The position numbers were made by a program, and so were the translations under genes. Below are positions 1 through 8,996 of a stretch of DNA of 64,000 nt, piece after piece. The notes beneath the pieces are model-generated. The model was given only the letters and a program-made list of their open reading frames with translations. It ran no database searches and was not told where the DNA came from. The DNA comes from Stutzerimonas stutzeri (lineage in GTDB: Bacteria; Pseudomonadota; Gammaproteobacteria; Pseudomonadales; Pseudomonadaceae): assembly GCF_024451105.1 (NCBI RefSeq), contig NZ_JANGEY010000001.1, positions 310,001-374,000 of the forward strand, given 5' to 3'. The first letter of the stretch is position 1; every line of letters starts with the position of its first letter.

Positions 1-369
1 CAGCATGCACAGCACCAGCACCCAGAACAGCAGTTTCTGCCCGGCGTTGTAGCGGCCGACTTCCGGCAGCTTGTCCTCGCGGTTGCACAGCACGTCGTTC
101 AGTTGCCCCAGCCACTGGCGGTCGTTGGCGTTCAGGCGGTTATGCCCGGCGAAGCGCAGCGCCATGATCAGGAACAGCGCGAACATCGCCAGGCCGAGGA
201 AGGGGTGCAGGATGCGCGTCCACACCCCGCCGCCGAACAGCCCGGACAGCCAGAACAGTGCCGGATGGAACAGCGCCAGCCCGGACAGCCCGGCGAGGAC
301 GAACAGGATGGCCACGGCCCAGTGGTTGGACCGTTCCGAGGGGGTGTAGCGCTGGATCTCGTGTTTCAT
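1..369 (-). CDS. fdnI: Formate dehydrogenase-N cytochrome b556 subunit (partial, 3' end cut by window)
   Basis: The first 123 codons read MKHEIQRYTPSERSNHWAVA, then alternating hydrophobic segments (about residues 18-38 and 52-74). This matches the gamma subunit of membrane formate dehydrogenase, a di-haem b membrane anchor that passes electrons from the Fe-S subunit to quinone. Candidate haem-ligand histidines are in SNHWAV and RILHPFLG, positions equivalent to those of E. coli FdnI. It is the last gene of fdnG-fdnH-fdnI, 82 bases after fdnH. The reading frame is open to the window edge, so the C-terminal half is missing from view. Assignment is secure from order and sequence. Confidence 0.93.
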   Translation of the reverse strand, partial: MKHEIQRYTPSERSNHWAVAILFVLAGLSGLALFHPALFWLSGLFGGGVWTRILHPFLGLAMFALFLIMALRFAGHNRLNANDRQWLGQLNDVLCNREDKLPEVGRYNAGQKLLFWVLVLCML

Positions 370-422
370 GTTGGGCTCCCGGAAGAGGCTTGCCTCTCTC
401 CCTGCGGAAGGATTCACGGCTG

Positions 423-441
423 CCCCGGCCAGAGGCCGGGG
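423..441. repeat. Intergenic hairpin between fdnH and fdnI
   Basis: A perfect 8-bp stem (ccccggcc / ggccgggg) with a 3-base loop sits in the 82-base gap between fdnH and fdnI. No T-run follows on either strand, so it is unlikely to be a strong terminator. It could stabilise or process the operon mRNA and tune fdnI expression. Function is inferred only. Confidence 0.45.
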
Positions 442-451
442 TACGGCCGGT

Positions 452-1378
452 TCAGGGCTGCTTGTTCGGATCCACCACGTGCACCGACGGATCGACCTGA
501 TGCACCGTCGGCTCGCCGGGGTCCTGCTCCTCGTCGACCTTGTTCGGCCCGACCCGCACGTAGTGGAAGAAACCGGCCAGCACGGTGGCGCCCATGGCCA
601 GCAGCGCCAGCGGCTTGGCGATGCCCTTCCACAGGCTGACCAGCGGGCTGATCACCGGCTGATCGGGCAGTCCCGCGTACAGCGACGGCTGATCGGCGTG
701 GTGCAGCACGTACATCACGTGGGTGCCGCCGACGCCGTCCGGGTCGTACAGCCCGGCCTGGTCGAAGCCGCGTTCCTTGAGGTCGGCGATGCGCCCGGCG
801 GCATGCACCTGCATGTCCTCCTTGCTGCCGAACACGATGGCGCCGGTCGGGCAGGTCTTCACGCAGGCCGGCTCCAGGCCCACGGCCACGCGGTCGGAAC
901 ACAGGGTGCACTTGTAGGCCTTGTGGTCCTTCTGCGAGATGCGCGGGATGTCGAACGGGCAGCCGGTGATGCAGTAGCCGCAGCCGATGCACTTGTCCTG
1001 GTTGAAGTCGACGATGCCGTTGGCGTACTTGACGATCGCCCCCGGGCTTGGACAGGCCTTGAGGCAGCCGGGGTCGGCACAATGCATGCAGCCGTCCTTG
1101 CGGATCAGCCATTCGAGGTTGCCGGTTCCGGGGTTCTCGTACTCGGTGAAACGCATCAACGTCCAGGAGTCGGCGCTGAGGTCGTTGGGGTTGTCGTAGG
1201 TGCCGGCGTTGCCGCCGACCTGGTCGCGCAGCTCGTTCCACTCCGAGCAGGCCACCTGGCAGGCCTTGCAGCCGATGCACTTGGAGGTGTCGATCAGCTT
1301 GGCCACCTCGCCGACCTGGCGAACCTGCGACATCGGCGTGGTGGTGGCGGAACGGGCGATGATGTCCTGGCTGGCCAT
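452..1378 (-). CDS. fdnH: Formate dehydrogenase-N iron-sulfur subunit
   Basis: 308-residue ferredoxin-like subunit that carries electrons from the catalytic subunit to the cytochrome b subunit on the periplasmic face. Four 4Fe-4S cysteine clusters are visible, beginning with [14 protein letters not shown] at residues 34-47, then [28 protein letters not shown] and CTLCSDR...CVKTCP. A single membrane anchor lies near residues 250-275 ([18 protein letters not shown]), as in E. coli FdnH. The C-terminal tail is Pro/Val/Asp-rich and longer than needed for the anchor. The ATG is one base after the fdnG stop codon, which implies translational coupling. Confidence 0.96.
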   Translation of the reverse strand: MASQDIIARSATTTPMSQVRQVGEVAKLIDTSKCIGCKACQVACSEWNELRDQVGGNAGTYDNPNDLSADSWTLMRFTEYENPGTGNLEWLIRKDGCMHCADPGCLKACPSPGAIVKYANGIVDFNQDKCIGCGYCITGCPFDIPRISQKDHKAYKCTLCSDRVAVGLEPACVKTCPTGAIVFGSKEDMQVHAAGRIADLKERGFDQAGLYDPDGVGGTHVMYVLHHADQPSLYAGLPDQPVISPLVSLWKGIAKPLALLAMGATVLAGFFHYVRVGPNKVDEEQDPGEPTVHQVDPSVHVVDPNKQP

Positions 1379-1379
1379 G

Positions 1380-4300
1380 TCACACCTTCTCCACGTTCAC
1401 GAGGAACGACTTGAACTCCGGCGTCTGCGTGTTGCCGTCGCCGACGAAGGGCGTCAGGGTGTTGGTGATGAAGCCGTTCTTGGCCACCCCGGTGAAGCCC
1501 CAGTGGATCGGGATGCCGACGTGGTGCACGGTCTTGCCGTCCACCGTCAGCGGCCGCAGGCGCTTGGTCACCACCGCCACCGCCTTGATGTAGCCGCGGT
1601 TGGAGGACACCCTGACGCGGTCGCCGGCCTTGATGCCCAGCTCCTTCGCCAGCGTTTCGCCGATCTCGACGAACTGCTCGGGCTGGGTGATGGCGGCGAG
1701 CCGGCAGTGCTTGGTCCAGTAGTGGAAGTGCTCGGTGAGCCGGTAGGTGGTGGCGGCGTAGGGGAATTCCTCCGCCTTGCCGAACAGCTCCAGGTCGTTC
1801 TTGAACACCCGTGCCGCCGGATTGCTCACCGCCTGGGCGTTGCCATGCAGCGGGTTGCGCCCGATCGGCGTCTCGAAGGGCTCGTAGTGCTCGGGGAACG
1901 GCCCTTCGGCCATCCGGTCGACGGCGAAGAAGCGCGCCACCCCTTCGGGGTTCATGATGAACGGGTTCATGCCGTCTTCCGGTGCCGAGTCGGCCTTGAA
2001 GTCGGGCACGTCGGTGCCACCCCAGCTCTTGCCGTTCCACCACACCAGGCGCTTCTTCACCGGATCCCACGGCCGGCCCGAAGGATCGGCCGAGGCGCGG
2101 TTGTAGAGGATGCGCCGGTTGGCCGGCCAGGCCCAGGCCCAGCCGAGGGTCTGGCCCATGCCGTAGGGGTCGGCGTTGTCGCGCCGCGCCATCTGGTTGC
2201 CGGCCTGCGTCCAGCTGCCGCTGAAGATCCAGCAGCCGCTGGCGGTCGTGCCGTCGGCGCGCAGTTGGGCGAAACCGGCCAGCTGCTCGCCGGCCTTGGC
2301 CAGCACGGCGCCGGTGGCAGGATCCGTGACGTCGGCCAGCGCCTTGCCGCTGAACTCGCGGGCCAGTTCGTCCGGCCCCGGCTCATCCGGGCGCAGGTAC
2401 GGCCAGTCGAGGCCGAGGATCGGCGCGGCGAAGGCGCCACCCTCCTTCTGGTACAGCTCGCGCAGACGGTGGAACAGCCCGGCCATGATGGCGATGTCGG
2501 TGCGCGCCTCGCCCGGCGGTTCGGCGGCCTTCCAGTGCCACTGCAGCCAGCGTCCGCTGTTGACCAGGGAGCCGTCCTCCTCGGCGAAACAGGTGGTCGG
2601 CAGGCGGAACACCGTGGTCTGGATGCTCGCCGTGTCGACGTCGTTGAACTCGCCGGCGTTGCGCCAGAACTCCGAGGTGTCGGTGACCAGCGGGTCCATG
2701 ATCACCAGGTACTTGAGCCTGGCCAGCGCCGCGCCGACCTTGGCCTTGTTGGGGAAGGCGGCGATCGGGTTGAAGCCCTGGCAGAAGTAGCCGTTGATCT
2801 GCCCCTGGAACATCATGTCGAACACCTTGAGCACGTCGTAGCCGGGCACGTCCAGCTTGGGCAGCCAGTGGTAGGCCCAGTCGTTCTCCGCCGTGGCGGC
2901 CTTGCCGAACCAGGCCTTCATCAGGCTGACGTGGAACTTCTCGTAGTTCTGCCAGTAGGACAGCTGCCCGGGGCGCAGCGGTTTCTGCGTGCGTTTGGCG
3001 ATGTAGGCGGCATAGTCCTGCTCGGCGTCGCCGGCCAGGGTCAGGTAGCCCGGCAGCAGGTTCGACAGCAGGCCCAGGTCGGTGAGGCCCTGGATGTTGG
3101 AGTGGCCGCGCAGGGCGTTCATGCCGCCGCCGGGCATGCCGATGTTGCCGAGCAGCAACTGCACCATGGCACCGGTACGGATCATCTGCGAGCCCACGCT
3201 GTGCTGGGTCCAGCCGAGGGCGTACATGATGGTCATCGCCTTGCCGGGCGCCGAGGTTTCGGCGATGGCCTCCCAGACCTTGAGCATGGTTTCCTGCGGC
3301 GTGCCGCAGATGCGGCTGACCAGCTCCGGGGTGTAGCGGCTGTAGTGCTGCCGGAGCAGGTTGTAGACGCAGCGCGGATGGCTGAGGGTCGGGTCGACCA
3401 CCGCGTAGCCGTCCGCGCCGATCTCGTAGCCCCAGGCGGACTTGTCCGGGTAGCCGCGCCTGTCCGCGTCGTAGCCGTTGAACAGGCCGTCCGCGAAGGC
3501 GAAGCCCTCCTTCACCACGAACGCCAGGTCGGTGTAGTTGCGCACGTATTCGTGCTGGATCCTGTCGTTCTCCAGCAGGTAGTTGATCAGCCCGCCGAGG
3601 AAGGCGATGTCCGTGCCGGTGCGGATCGGCGCGTACAGGTCGGCCACCGAGGCGGAACGGTTGAAGCGCGGGTCGACCACGATCAGGCGCGCCTTGTTGT
3701 GCGCCTTCGCTTCGGTCACCCACTTGAAGCCGCAGGGGTGGGCTTCGGCGGCGTTACCGCCCATGATCAGCACCAGGTCCGCATTCTTGATGTCGGACCA
3801 GTGATTGGTCATGGCGCCACGGCCAAACGTCGGGGCAAGACCTGCCACCGTCGGGCCGTGTCAGACACGCGCCTGGTTGTCGAACGCCAGCATGCCCAGC
3901 GAACGCACCACCTTGTGGGTGATGTAGCCCGCTTCGTTGGAGGACGCCGAGGCGGCGAGGAAACCGGTGGTCAGCCAGCGGTTGACCGTCTGCCCGCTCG
4001 CATTCCGCTCGACGAAGTTGGCGTCGCGGTCATCCTTCATCAGCCGGGCGATGCGCTCCAGCGCCTCGTCCCAGCCGATGCGCTTCCACGCGTTGCTGCC
4101 GGCTTCGCGCACCTCGGGGTATCTGAGGCGGTTGGGGCTGTGCACGAAGTCGAGCAGGCCGGCGCCCTTCGGGCACAGGGTGCCGCGGTTGACCGGGTGG
4201 TCGGCGTCGCCCTCGATGTGGATGATCTCCTGGACCACGTTCTTGCCGCCATCACCACGGCTGTACATGATCAGGCCACAGCCGACCGAGCAGTACGGGC

Positions 4301-4451
4301 AGGTGTTGCGCGTCTCGCGGGTGCTGGCCAGCTTGAAGTGGCGGATCGTCTCGGCGTAGGCCGGCGGCGGCGCCATGCCCAGAGCCGCCAGGCTCGAGGC
4401 ACCCAGGCCGACACCGCAGACCTTGAAGAATTGCCGACGGTTCATGTCCAT
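1380..4451 (-). CDS. fdnG: Formate dehydrogenase-N catalytic subunit, selenocysteine-containing
   Basis: Periplasmic molybdopterin (bis-MGD) enzyme that oxidises formate to CO2. Two open frames are separated only by an in-frame TGA (3863-3861). Reading it as selenocysteine gives [19 protein letters not shown], the conserved Sec context of FdnG/FdoG, in a 1023-residue protein close to the 1015 of E. coli; Sec is residue 197. The N-terminus has a Tat signal (RRQFFK at residues 5-10, cleavage likely after AYA at 33). The first 4Fe-4S motif is CPYCSVGC at 51-58. Start ATG 4451 has GAGGAG just upstream; an earlier in-frame start would spoil the Tat signal. First gene of fdnGHI, divergent from the gene at 4584. 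An annotator that stops at TGA will wrongly split this gene. Confidence 0.96.
3818..3863 (-). promoter_or_regulatory. UGA selenocysteine codon and bacterial SECIS hairpin in fdnG
   Basis: Immediately 3' of the UGA (3863-3861) the mRNA can form an outer stem CACGGCC / GGCCGUG (7 perfect pairs, 3860-3854 with 3824-3818). Its apical stem-loop is GGCA-GGUCU-UGCC. The GGUCU apical loop and its distance from the UGA resemble SelB-binding SECIS elements of E. coli fdhF and fdnG. Bacterial SECIS elements lie inside the coding region, so the sequence serves both as codons and as RNA structure. The fold was drawn by eye, not computed. Confidence 0.85.
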
Positions 4452-4583
4452 CGTGCGCTCCTCGTCAGGCAGGGAAAGGCCGCCCGGCGGGCCGGGCGAC
4501 CGCTTCGCCTTAACCATAGTCCAGCCGGCGGGCACTGCCAGTTGCGGCATACTATGCGGCGTTCCCGCTCACCGGAGTCCGCC

Positions 4584-5036
4584 ATGTCGCTGCCCAGTTG
4601 GTTCCTGCTCGCCCTGCCGCTGCTCTCCGGCGCCATGATGCCCGTGCAGGCCGGCGTCAACGCCCAGCTGGCGCGGCACATCGACAGCGTGCTGGCGGCC
4701 TCGCTGATCTCCTTCGTGGTCGGCAGCCTGGCGCTGCTGTTCGTCACCCTCGCCCAGCGTGAGCTGCCCACGAGCCTGGCGCCGTTCCGCGGGCTGAGCT
4801 GGTGGCACTGGACCGGCGGCCTGCTCGGCGTGCTGTTCGTGGTCAGCGCCGCCTTCGCCGCACCGCGCGTCGGCGCCCTGCTGTTCATGTCGCTGATCCT
4901 CGCCGGCCAGCTCACCGCCGCCGTGGTCCTCGATCACTTCGGCTGGGCCGGCTTTCCGCAGTCCTCGCTGAGTCTCGGCAAGGTCGCCGGCCTGGTGCTG
5001 GTCGTCGCCGGGGTGTGGCTGATCCGCCGCGGCTGA
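4584..5036 (+). CDS. DMT-superfamily half-size membrane protein (YdcZ/DUF606-like)
   Basis: 150 residues, almost entirely hydrophobic, with about five membrane segments and the N-terminal signature LLSGAMMPVQAGVNAQLARH typical of the DUF606/YdcZ branch of the drug/metabolite transporter superfamily. Family members are single five-helix units that are thought to pair; no substrate can be read from sequence. The chosen ATG follows GGAGTCCGCC. A candidate -10 (catact, about 4543-4548) lies in the 132-base divergent gap with fdnG. A weak hairpin (gagcgtc / gacgctc, 5035-5056) overlaps the stop codon. Confidence 0.82.
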   Translation: MSLPSWFLLALPLLSGAMMPVQAGVNAQLARHIDSVLAASLISFVVGSLALLFVTLAQRELPTSLAPFRGLSWWHWTGGLLGVLFVVSAAFAAPRVGALLFMSLILAGQLTAAVVLDHFGWAGFPQSSLSLGKVAGLVLVVAGVWLIRRG

Positions 5037-5083
5037 GCGTCGATAGCGTGACGCTCGCCCCCGATGCCCTGCGGGCAGAGCCG

Positions 5084-5089
5084 CATAAT
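5084..5089 (+). promoter_or_regulatory. Putative -10 element for the universal stress gene
   Basis: cataat lies 89 bases upstream of the stress-protein ATG in the only non-coding gap (5037-5177) before it. No convincing -35 is visible at 16-18 bp spacing, so the assignment rests on the -10 alone. Confidence 0.35.
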
Positions 5090-5177
5090 CGGTGTTTTCG
5101 TCTGCCCGCCCGCCGCGGCAGGCGCGCCCCGCTCCGGGGCAGCGATGGATGTCAGTCCCGACGACAAGGAGTTTCCG

Positions 5178-6029
5178 ATGAGCAACGTGATGGCCTGTAT
5201 CGACGGCTCGGCCAGCGCCCCGGCGGTCTGCGACTACGCGGCCTGGGCCAGCCTGAGCCTGGACGCGCCGCTGACCTTCCTGCACATGCTCGACAGCGCC
5301 CGCTACCCGACCAGCAGCGCCCTGCCCAGCGATACCGGCCTGGGCCGCCGCGAGCAGCTGCAGGCGGAGCTGGCGGCGCTCGACGCGCAGCGCGCGCAGC
5401 TGGCGCTGGAGGAAGGCCGGCTGATGCTGGACGCGGCGAGCCGACGCGCCTGCGCGGCCGGGGTGATCGCCCCGCAGCTGCGCCAGCAGCAGGGCGAGCT
5501 GGTGGACGCGCTGCGCGAGCTGGAGAACGACATCCGCCTGCTGGTGATCGGCCGCCAGGGCGAGGCCAGCGGCAATCTCGGCCTGCTGGTCGGCAGCCAG
5601 CTGGAGAGCGTGATCCGCACCCTGCAGCGGCCGATCCTGGTCAGCCCGACGCGGTTCCGGACGCCGGAAAGCCTGCTGCTGGCCTGGGACGGCAGTGCCA
5701 CCAGCCGCCGCGCCGTCGCGCAGCTGAGCGGCAGCCCGCTGCTGGCCGGCCTGTCCTGCCACCTGGTGCTGGTCGGCGAGCCCGACGCCGCCACCCGGGC
5801 ACAGCTGGACGCCGACTGTGCGACCCTGCAGCAGGCCGGCTACCCGGTGACGGCCAGCCTGCGCACGGGCGAGGTGGACGAGGCCCTGCTCGACTACCAG
5901 GCCGAATACGACCTCGACCTGCTGGTGATGGGTGCCTACGGCCATTCGCGGATCCGTCAGTATCTGGTCGGCAGCACCACCAGCCACCTGCTGCGCGCCT
6001 GTTCCTCGCCGCTGCTGATCCTGCGCTGA
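5178..6029 (+). CDS. Tandem-domain universal stress protein
   Basis: 283 residues forming two UspA-like alpha/beta domains (about 1-150 and 155-283). The second half ends with GAYGHSRIRQYLVGSTTSH, the G-x2-G-x9-G-S/T nucleotide-binding motif of ATP-binding Usp proteins. The first half has a weaker version around VIGRQGEASGNLGLLVGSQ. The E. coli UspE type also has two domains. Such cytoplasmic proteins accumulate in stationary phase, low oxygen or stress. A good ribosome site (AAGGAG) precedes ATG 5178. It follows the DMT gene and precedes a MATE exporter with no evident terminator, so all three may share a transcript. Confidence 0.9.
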   Translation: MSNVMACIDGSASAPAVCDYAAWASLSLDAPLTFLHMLDSARYPTSSALPSDTGLGRREQLQAELAALDAQRAQLALEEGRLMLDAASRRACAAGVIAPQLRQQQGELVDALRELENDIRLLVIGRQGEASGNLGLLVGSQLESVIRTLQRPILVSPTRFRTPESLLLAWDGSATSRRAVAQLSGSPLLAGLSCHLVLVGEPDAATRAQLDADCATLQQAGYPVTASLRTGEVDEALLDYQAEYDLDLLVMGAYGHSRIRQYLVGSTTSHLLRACSSPLLILR

Positions 6030-6102
6030 AACGCGCCCCCGATCCCTTGGCGTGCCGAGCCCTTCCGGGCCTCGCCGGCCCCGCCTGTCGCGGAATGAGC
6101 CG

Positions 6103-7446
6103 ATGAGCGTCTGGTGCGACGCCTGGCGGCACGCCCCCACCCAGCGCCGGGTGTGGGCGCTGGCCGGGCCGATGATCCTCTCCAACCTGTCGGTGCCGCT
6201 GGTGGCGCTGGTCGACAGCGCGGTGGTCGGCCACCTGCCGCACGCCCACCAGCTCGGCGCCGCCGCGGTCGGCGGCAGCCTGTACAGCCTGCTGGTGTGG
6301 ACCTTCGGCTTCCTGCGCATGGGCACCACCGGCTTCGCCGCCCAGGCCAGCGGGCGCGGCGACGGCGGCGCGCTGCGCGCCCTGCTGATCCAGGGCCTGC
6401 TGCTGGCCGGACTGTTGGCCCTGCTCTGCAGCCTGCTGGCGCTGCCGCTGCTCCCGGCGCTGCTCGGCCTGATGCAGCCGGGCGCCGAACTGGATGCCCT
6501 GGCCCGCGACTACCTGCACATCCGCCTGCTCGGCCTGCCGGCGGCGCTGGCCAGCTACGCGCTGATCGGCTGGCTGCTCGGCAGCCAGAACGCCCGCGCG
6601 CCGCTGGCCATGCTGCTGGTAGCCAACCTGCTCAACGTCGCGCTCGACCTGTGGTTCGTCCTCGGCCTCGGCTGGGGCGTGGCCGGCGCCGCCTGGGCCT
6701 CGGTGCTCGCCGAATGGAGCGGCGCGCTGCTCGGCCTTTGGCTCGCCCGCCGCCGCCTGGGCGAATACGCCGGCCGCAGCGACTGGCCGGCGCTGCGCCG
6801 CTGGGCCGCCTGGCGACCGCTGCTGGCGGTCAACCGCGACATCCTGCTGCGCACCCTGGCGCTGCAGAGCGTGTTCTTCCTGATGACCGTGCAGGGTACC
6901 CGCCTGGGCGACGCCACGGTGGCGGCCAATGCCCTGCTGCTCAACGGTCTGCTGCTCACCGCGCACGCCCTCGATGGCCTGGCCCATGCCGTCGAGGCGC
7001 TGTGCGGCCACGCCCTGGGCGCGCGCGACCGCCTGGCGCTGCGCCGCGGCCTGTGGGTGGCGGGGCTCTGGTCGCTGCTCGCCAGCCTCGGCTTCGCCGC
7101 CTTCTTCCTGCTCGCCGGTACCTGGTTCGTCGACCTGCAGACCGACATCGCCGCGGTGCGCGCCATCGCCCACGCCCATCTGCCGTTCCTCGCCGCCCTG
7201 CCGCTGCTGGCGGTGTGGAGCTACCTGCTGGACGGCCTGTTCATCGGCGCCACCCGGGCGCGGGAGATGCGCGACGCCATGCTGCTGGCGCTGGCCCTCG
7301 CCCTGCCGCTGGCCTGGTGGCTGCAGGGCCTCGGCAACGCCGGGCTGTGGCTGGCCTTCCTCGCCTTCATGGCGCTGCGCAGCCTGATCCTCGGCGCCTG
7401 CGCCTGGCGCATCGCGCGGCGCGGCGGCTGGGTCGCAGCGTTGTAG
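6103..7446 (+). CDS. MATE family efflux transporter (DinF-like)
   Basis: 447 residues with about 12 hydrophobic segments. The N-terminal motif RRVWALAGPMILSNLSVPLV and the VDSAVVGHL segment are typical of the DinF branch of MATE transporters, which export cationic drugs or organic acids in exchange for H+ or Na+. The chosen start, ATG 6103 (MSVWCDAWRH), gives a short cytoplasmic tail before the first helix; an upstream in-frame ATG at 6052 would add 17 unlikely residues. No local regulator suggests the substrate. Confidence 0.9.
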   Translation: MSVWCDAWRHAPTQRRVWALAGPMILSNLSVPLVALVDSAVVGHLPHAHQLGAAAVGGSLYSLLVWTFGFLRMGTTGFAAQASGRGDGGALRALLIQGLLLAGLLALLCSLLALPLLPALLGLMQPGAELDALARDYLHIRLLGLPAALASYALIGWLLGSQNARAPLAMLLVANLLNVALDLWFVLGLGWGVAGAAWASVLAEWSGALLGLWLARRRLGEYAGRSDWPALRRWAAWRPLLAVNRDILLRTLALQSVFFLMTVQGTRLGDATVAANALLLNGLLLTAHALDGLAHAVEALCGHALGARDRLALRRGLWVAGLWSLLASLGFAAFFLLAGTWFVDLQTDIAAVRAIAHAHLPFLAALPLLAVWSYLLDGLFIGATRAREMRDAMLLALALALPLAWWLQGLGNAGLWLAFLAFMALRSLILGACAWRIARRGGWVAAL

Positions 7447-7598
7447 GTTGGCCGGTGCGCGCGGCGCCCCCTAGCGCACGGCATCCGCCCGTAGGGTGCG
7501 CCGTGTGCACCGCTGGGGCTGGCGAGCTGGGCGTCGCTGCAGCGGCATGCCGGCCTGCTGCTAGAATGCCGGCCCCGTTTCCCAGTCCGCCGCCCGCC

Positions 7599-8837
7599 AT
7601 GTCCAGCTCCCCGCTTCCCGCTTGCCCCCGCGTCGCCGTGATCGGCGGCGGCCCCGCCGGCCTGATGGCCGCCGAAATGCTCGCCGCCGGCGGCGCGCAG
7701 GTCGAGCTGTTCGACGCCATGCCCTCGCTGGGCCGCAAGTTCCTGCTCGCCGGGGTCGGCGGCATGAACATCACCCATGCCGAGCCGAAGCCGGCCTTCG
7801 TGCAGCGCTACGGCGCACGCGCCGGCGAGATCGGCCGCCTGCTCGAAGACTTCGACGCCGACGCGCTGCGCGCGTGGATCCATGGCCTGGGCATCGACAC
7901 CTTCGTCGGCAGCTCCGGGCGGGTGTTCCCCACCGACATGAAGGCCGCGCCGCTGCTGCGCGCCTGGCTCAGGCGCCTGCGCGAGGCGGGCGTTGCGCTG
8001 CATACCCGCGCGCGCTGGCTGGGCTGGGACGCGTCCGGCGCGCTGCGCATCGCCACGAGCGAGGGCGAGCGGCGAGTGCAGGCCGATGCCACGGTGCTGG
8101 CGCTCGGTGGCGGCAGCTGGGCGCGCCTGGGCTCGGACGGCGCCTGGATACCGCTGCTGGCGCAGCGCGGCGTCGTGGTGGCGCCGCTGCAGCCGAGCAA
8201 CTGCGGCTTCGAGGTGGCCGGCTGGAGCGCCTTGTTCGCCGGCAAGTTCGCCGGCGCGCCGGTCAAGCCGGTGGCGCTCCGCCTGGATGGCCAGGCGCCG
8301 CGCCAGGGCGAGTTCGTGGTCACCGACAAGGGCGTGGAAGGCAGCCTGATCTACGCGCTGTCGGCGCCGATCCGCGAGCGCATCGCCCGCGACGGCCGCG
8401 CCGTCGTCCATCTCGACCTGCTGCCCAGTCGCTCCCGCGAGCAGGTCGCTGCCGCGCTGAACAAGCCGCGCGGCTCACGCTCGATGGCCCGCCACCTGGC
8501 CGGCCTCGGCATCGACGGCGTGCGCGCGGGTCTCTTGCGCGAGCTGACCGACGCCGCCACCTTCCAGGACATGGAGCGGCTGGCGGCGGCGATCAAGGCG
8601 CTGCCACTCACGCTGGTGCGCCCGCGGCCGCTCGACGAGGCGATCAGCAGCGCCGGCGGCGTGCCGTTCGCGGCACTGGACGATAATCTGATGCTGCAGG
8701 CGTTGCCCGGGGTGTTCTGCGCCGGCGAGATGCTCGACTGGGAGGCGCCGACCGGCGGCTACCTGCTCACCGCCTGCTTCGCCAGCGGCCGGGCGGCGGG
8801 GCTGGGCGCGCTGCGCTGGCTGAAAGAGCAGCGCTGA
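7599..8837 (+). CDS. FAD-dependent flavoprotein (PP_4765-type, HI0933/BaiN superfamily)
   Basis: 412 residues. The N-terminal Rossmann motif VAVIGGGPAGLMAAEMLA (from about residue 12) binds FAD. LGRKFLLAGVGGMNITHAE and the C-terminal VFCAGEMLDWEAPTGGYLL are signatures of the HI0933/BaiN-like flavoproteins. The phrase SGRVFPTDMKAAPLLRAWL points to the TIGR03862 subgroup seen in pseudomonads. Substrate is unknown; BaiN relatives reduce steroid-like compounds. A candidate -10 (tagaat, 7562-7567) lies 31 bases upstream of the ATG, suggesting its own promoter. It is convergent with der. Confidence 0.88.
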   Translation: MSSSPLPACPRVAVIGGGPAGLMAAEMLAAGGAQVELFDAMPSLGRKFLLAGVGGMNITHAEPKPAFVQRYGARAGEIGRLLEDFDADALRAWIHGLGIDTFVGSSGRVFPTDMKAAPLLRAWLRRLREAGVALHTRARWLGWDASGALRIATSEGERRVQADATVLALGGGSWARLGSDGAWIPLLAQRGVVVAPLQPSNCGFEVAGWSALFAGKFAGAPVKPVALRLDGQAPRQGEFVVTDKGVEGSLIYALSAPIRERIARDGRAVVHLDLLPSRSREQVAAALNKPRGSRSMARHLAGLGIDGVRAGLLRELTDAATFQDMERLAAAIKALPLTLVRPRPLDEAISSAGGVPFAALDDNLMLQALPGVFCAGEMLDWEAPTGGYLLTACFASGRAAGLGALRWLKEQR

Positions 8838-8840
8838 AGC

Positions 8841-8923
8841 GCAGGGTGGACAACGGCGCAGCCTTGTCCACCGATCTGGCCTGGCACCGGTGGGCAATCG
8901 CTGCGCGAGTTGTCCACCCTACA
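8841..8923. repeat. Palindromic intergenic repeat, GGGTGGACAAC family (copy 1)
   Basis: About 83 bases between the flavoprotein and der. The ends are imperfect inverted repeats (gcagggtggacaacg ... gttgtccaccctac) and each half contains its own short hairpin (ggtggacaa / ttgtccacc). A second member lies at 18455-18540 with matching ends. It looks like a REP/MITE-type non-coding element of pseudomonads. Confidence 0.7.
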
Positions 8924-8942
8924 GAACCGCGCCGGCGCCATG

Positions 8943-8979
8943 AAAAACGCCGCCGCCCTGGCGGGCCGGCGGCGTCTTT
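8943..8979 (-). terminator. Rho-independent terminator after der
   Basis: On the minus strand a GC-rich stem (GACGCCGCC ... GGCGGCGT) is followed by TTTTTC, immediately after the der stop codon at 8997. It probably ends the long hisS-yfgM-bamB-der transcript. Confidence 0.8.
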
Positions 8980-8996
8980 CACTGCAGGACAGGGCC

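Noticed and set aside
3861-4451. Reading the N-terminal part of fdnG as a separate or truncated gene
   Set aside because: The UGA is at the conserved selenocysteine position and the downstream frame continues the same protein.
1200-5036. 1278-codon open frame on the plus strand
   Set aside because: Antisense to fdnG/fdnH for most of its length, an artefact of high GC. Only its last 151 codons (4584-5036) form a real gene.
7447-7598. Repeat or small gene in the MATE-flavoprotein gap
   Set aside because: ggtgcgc-type short repeats (gtagggtgcgccgtgtgcacc) are present but too short and imperfect to define an element, and no frame has a start with a ribosome site.
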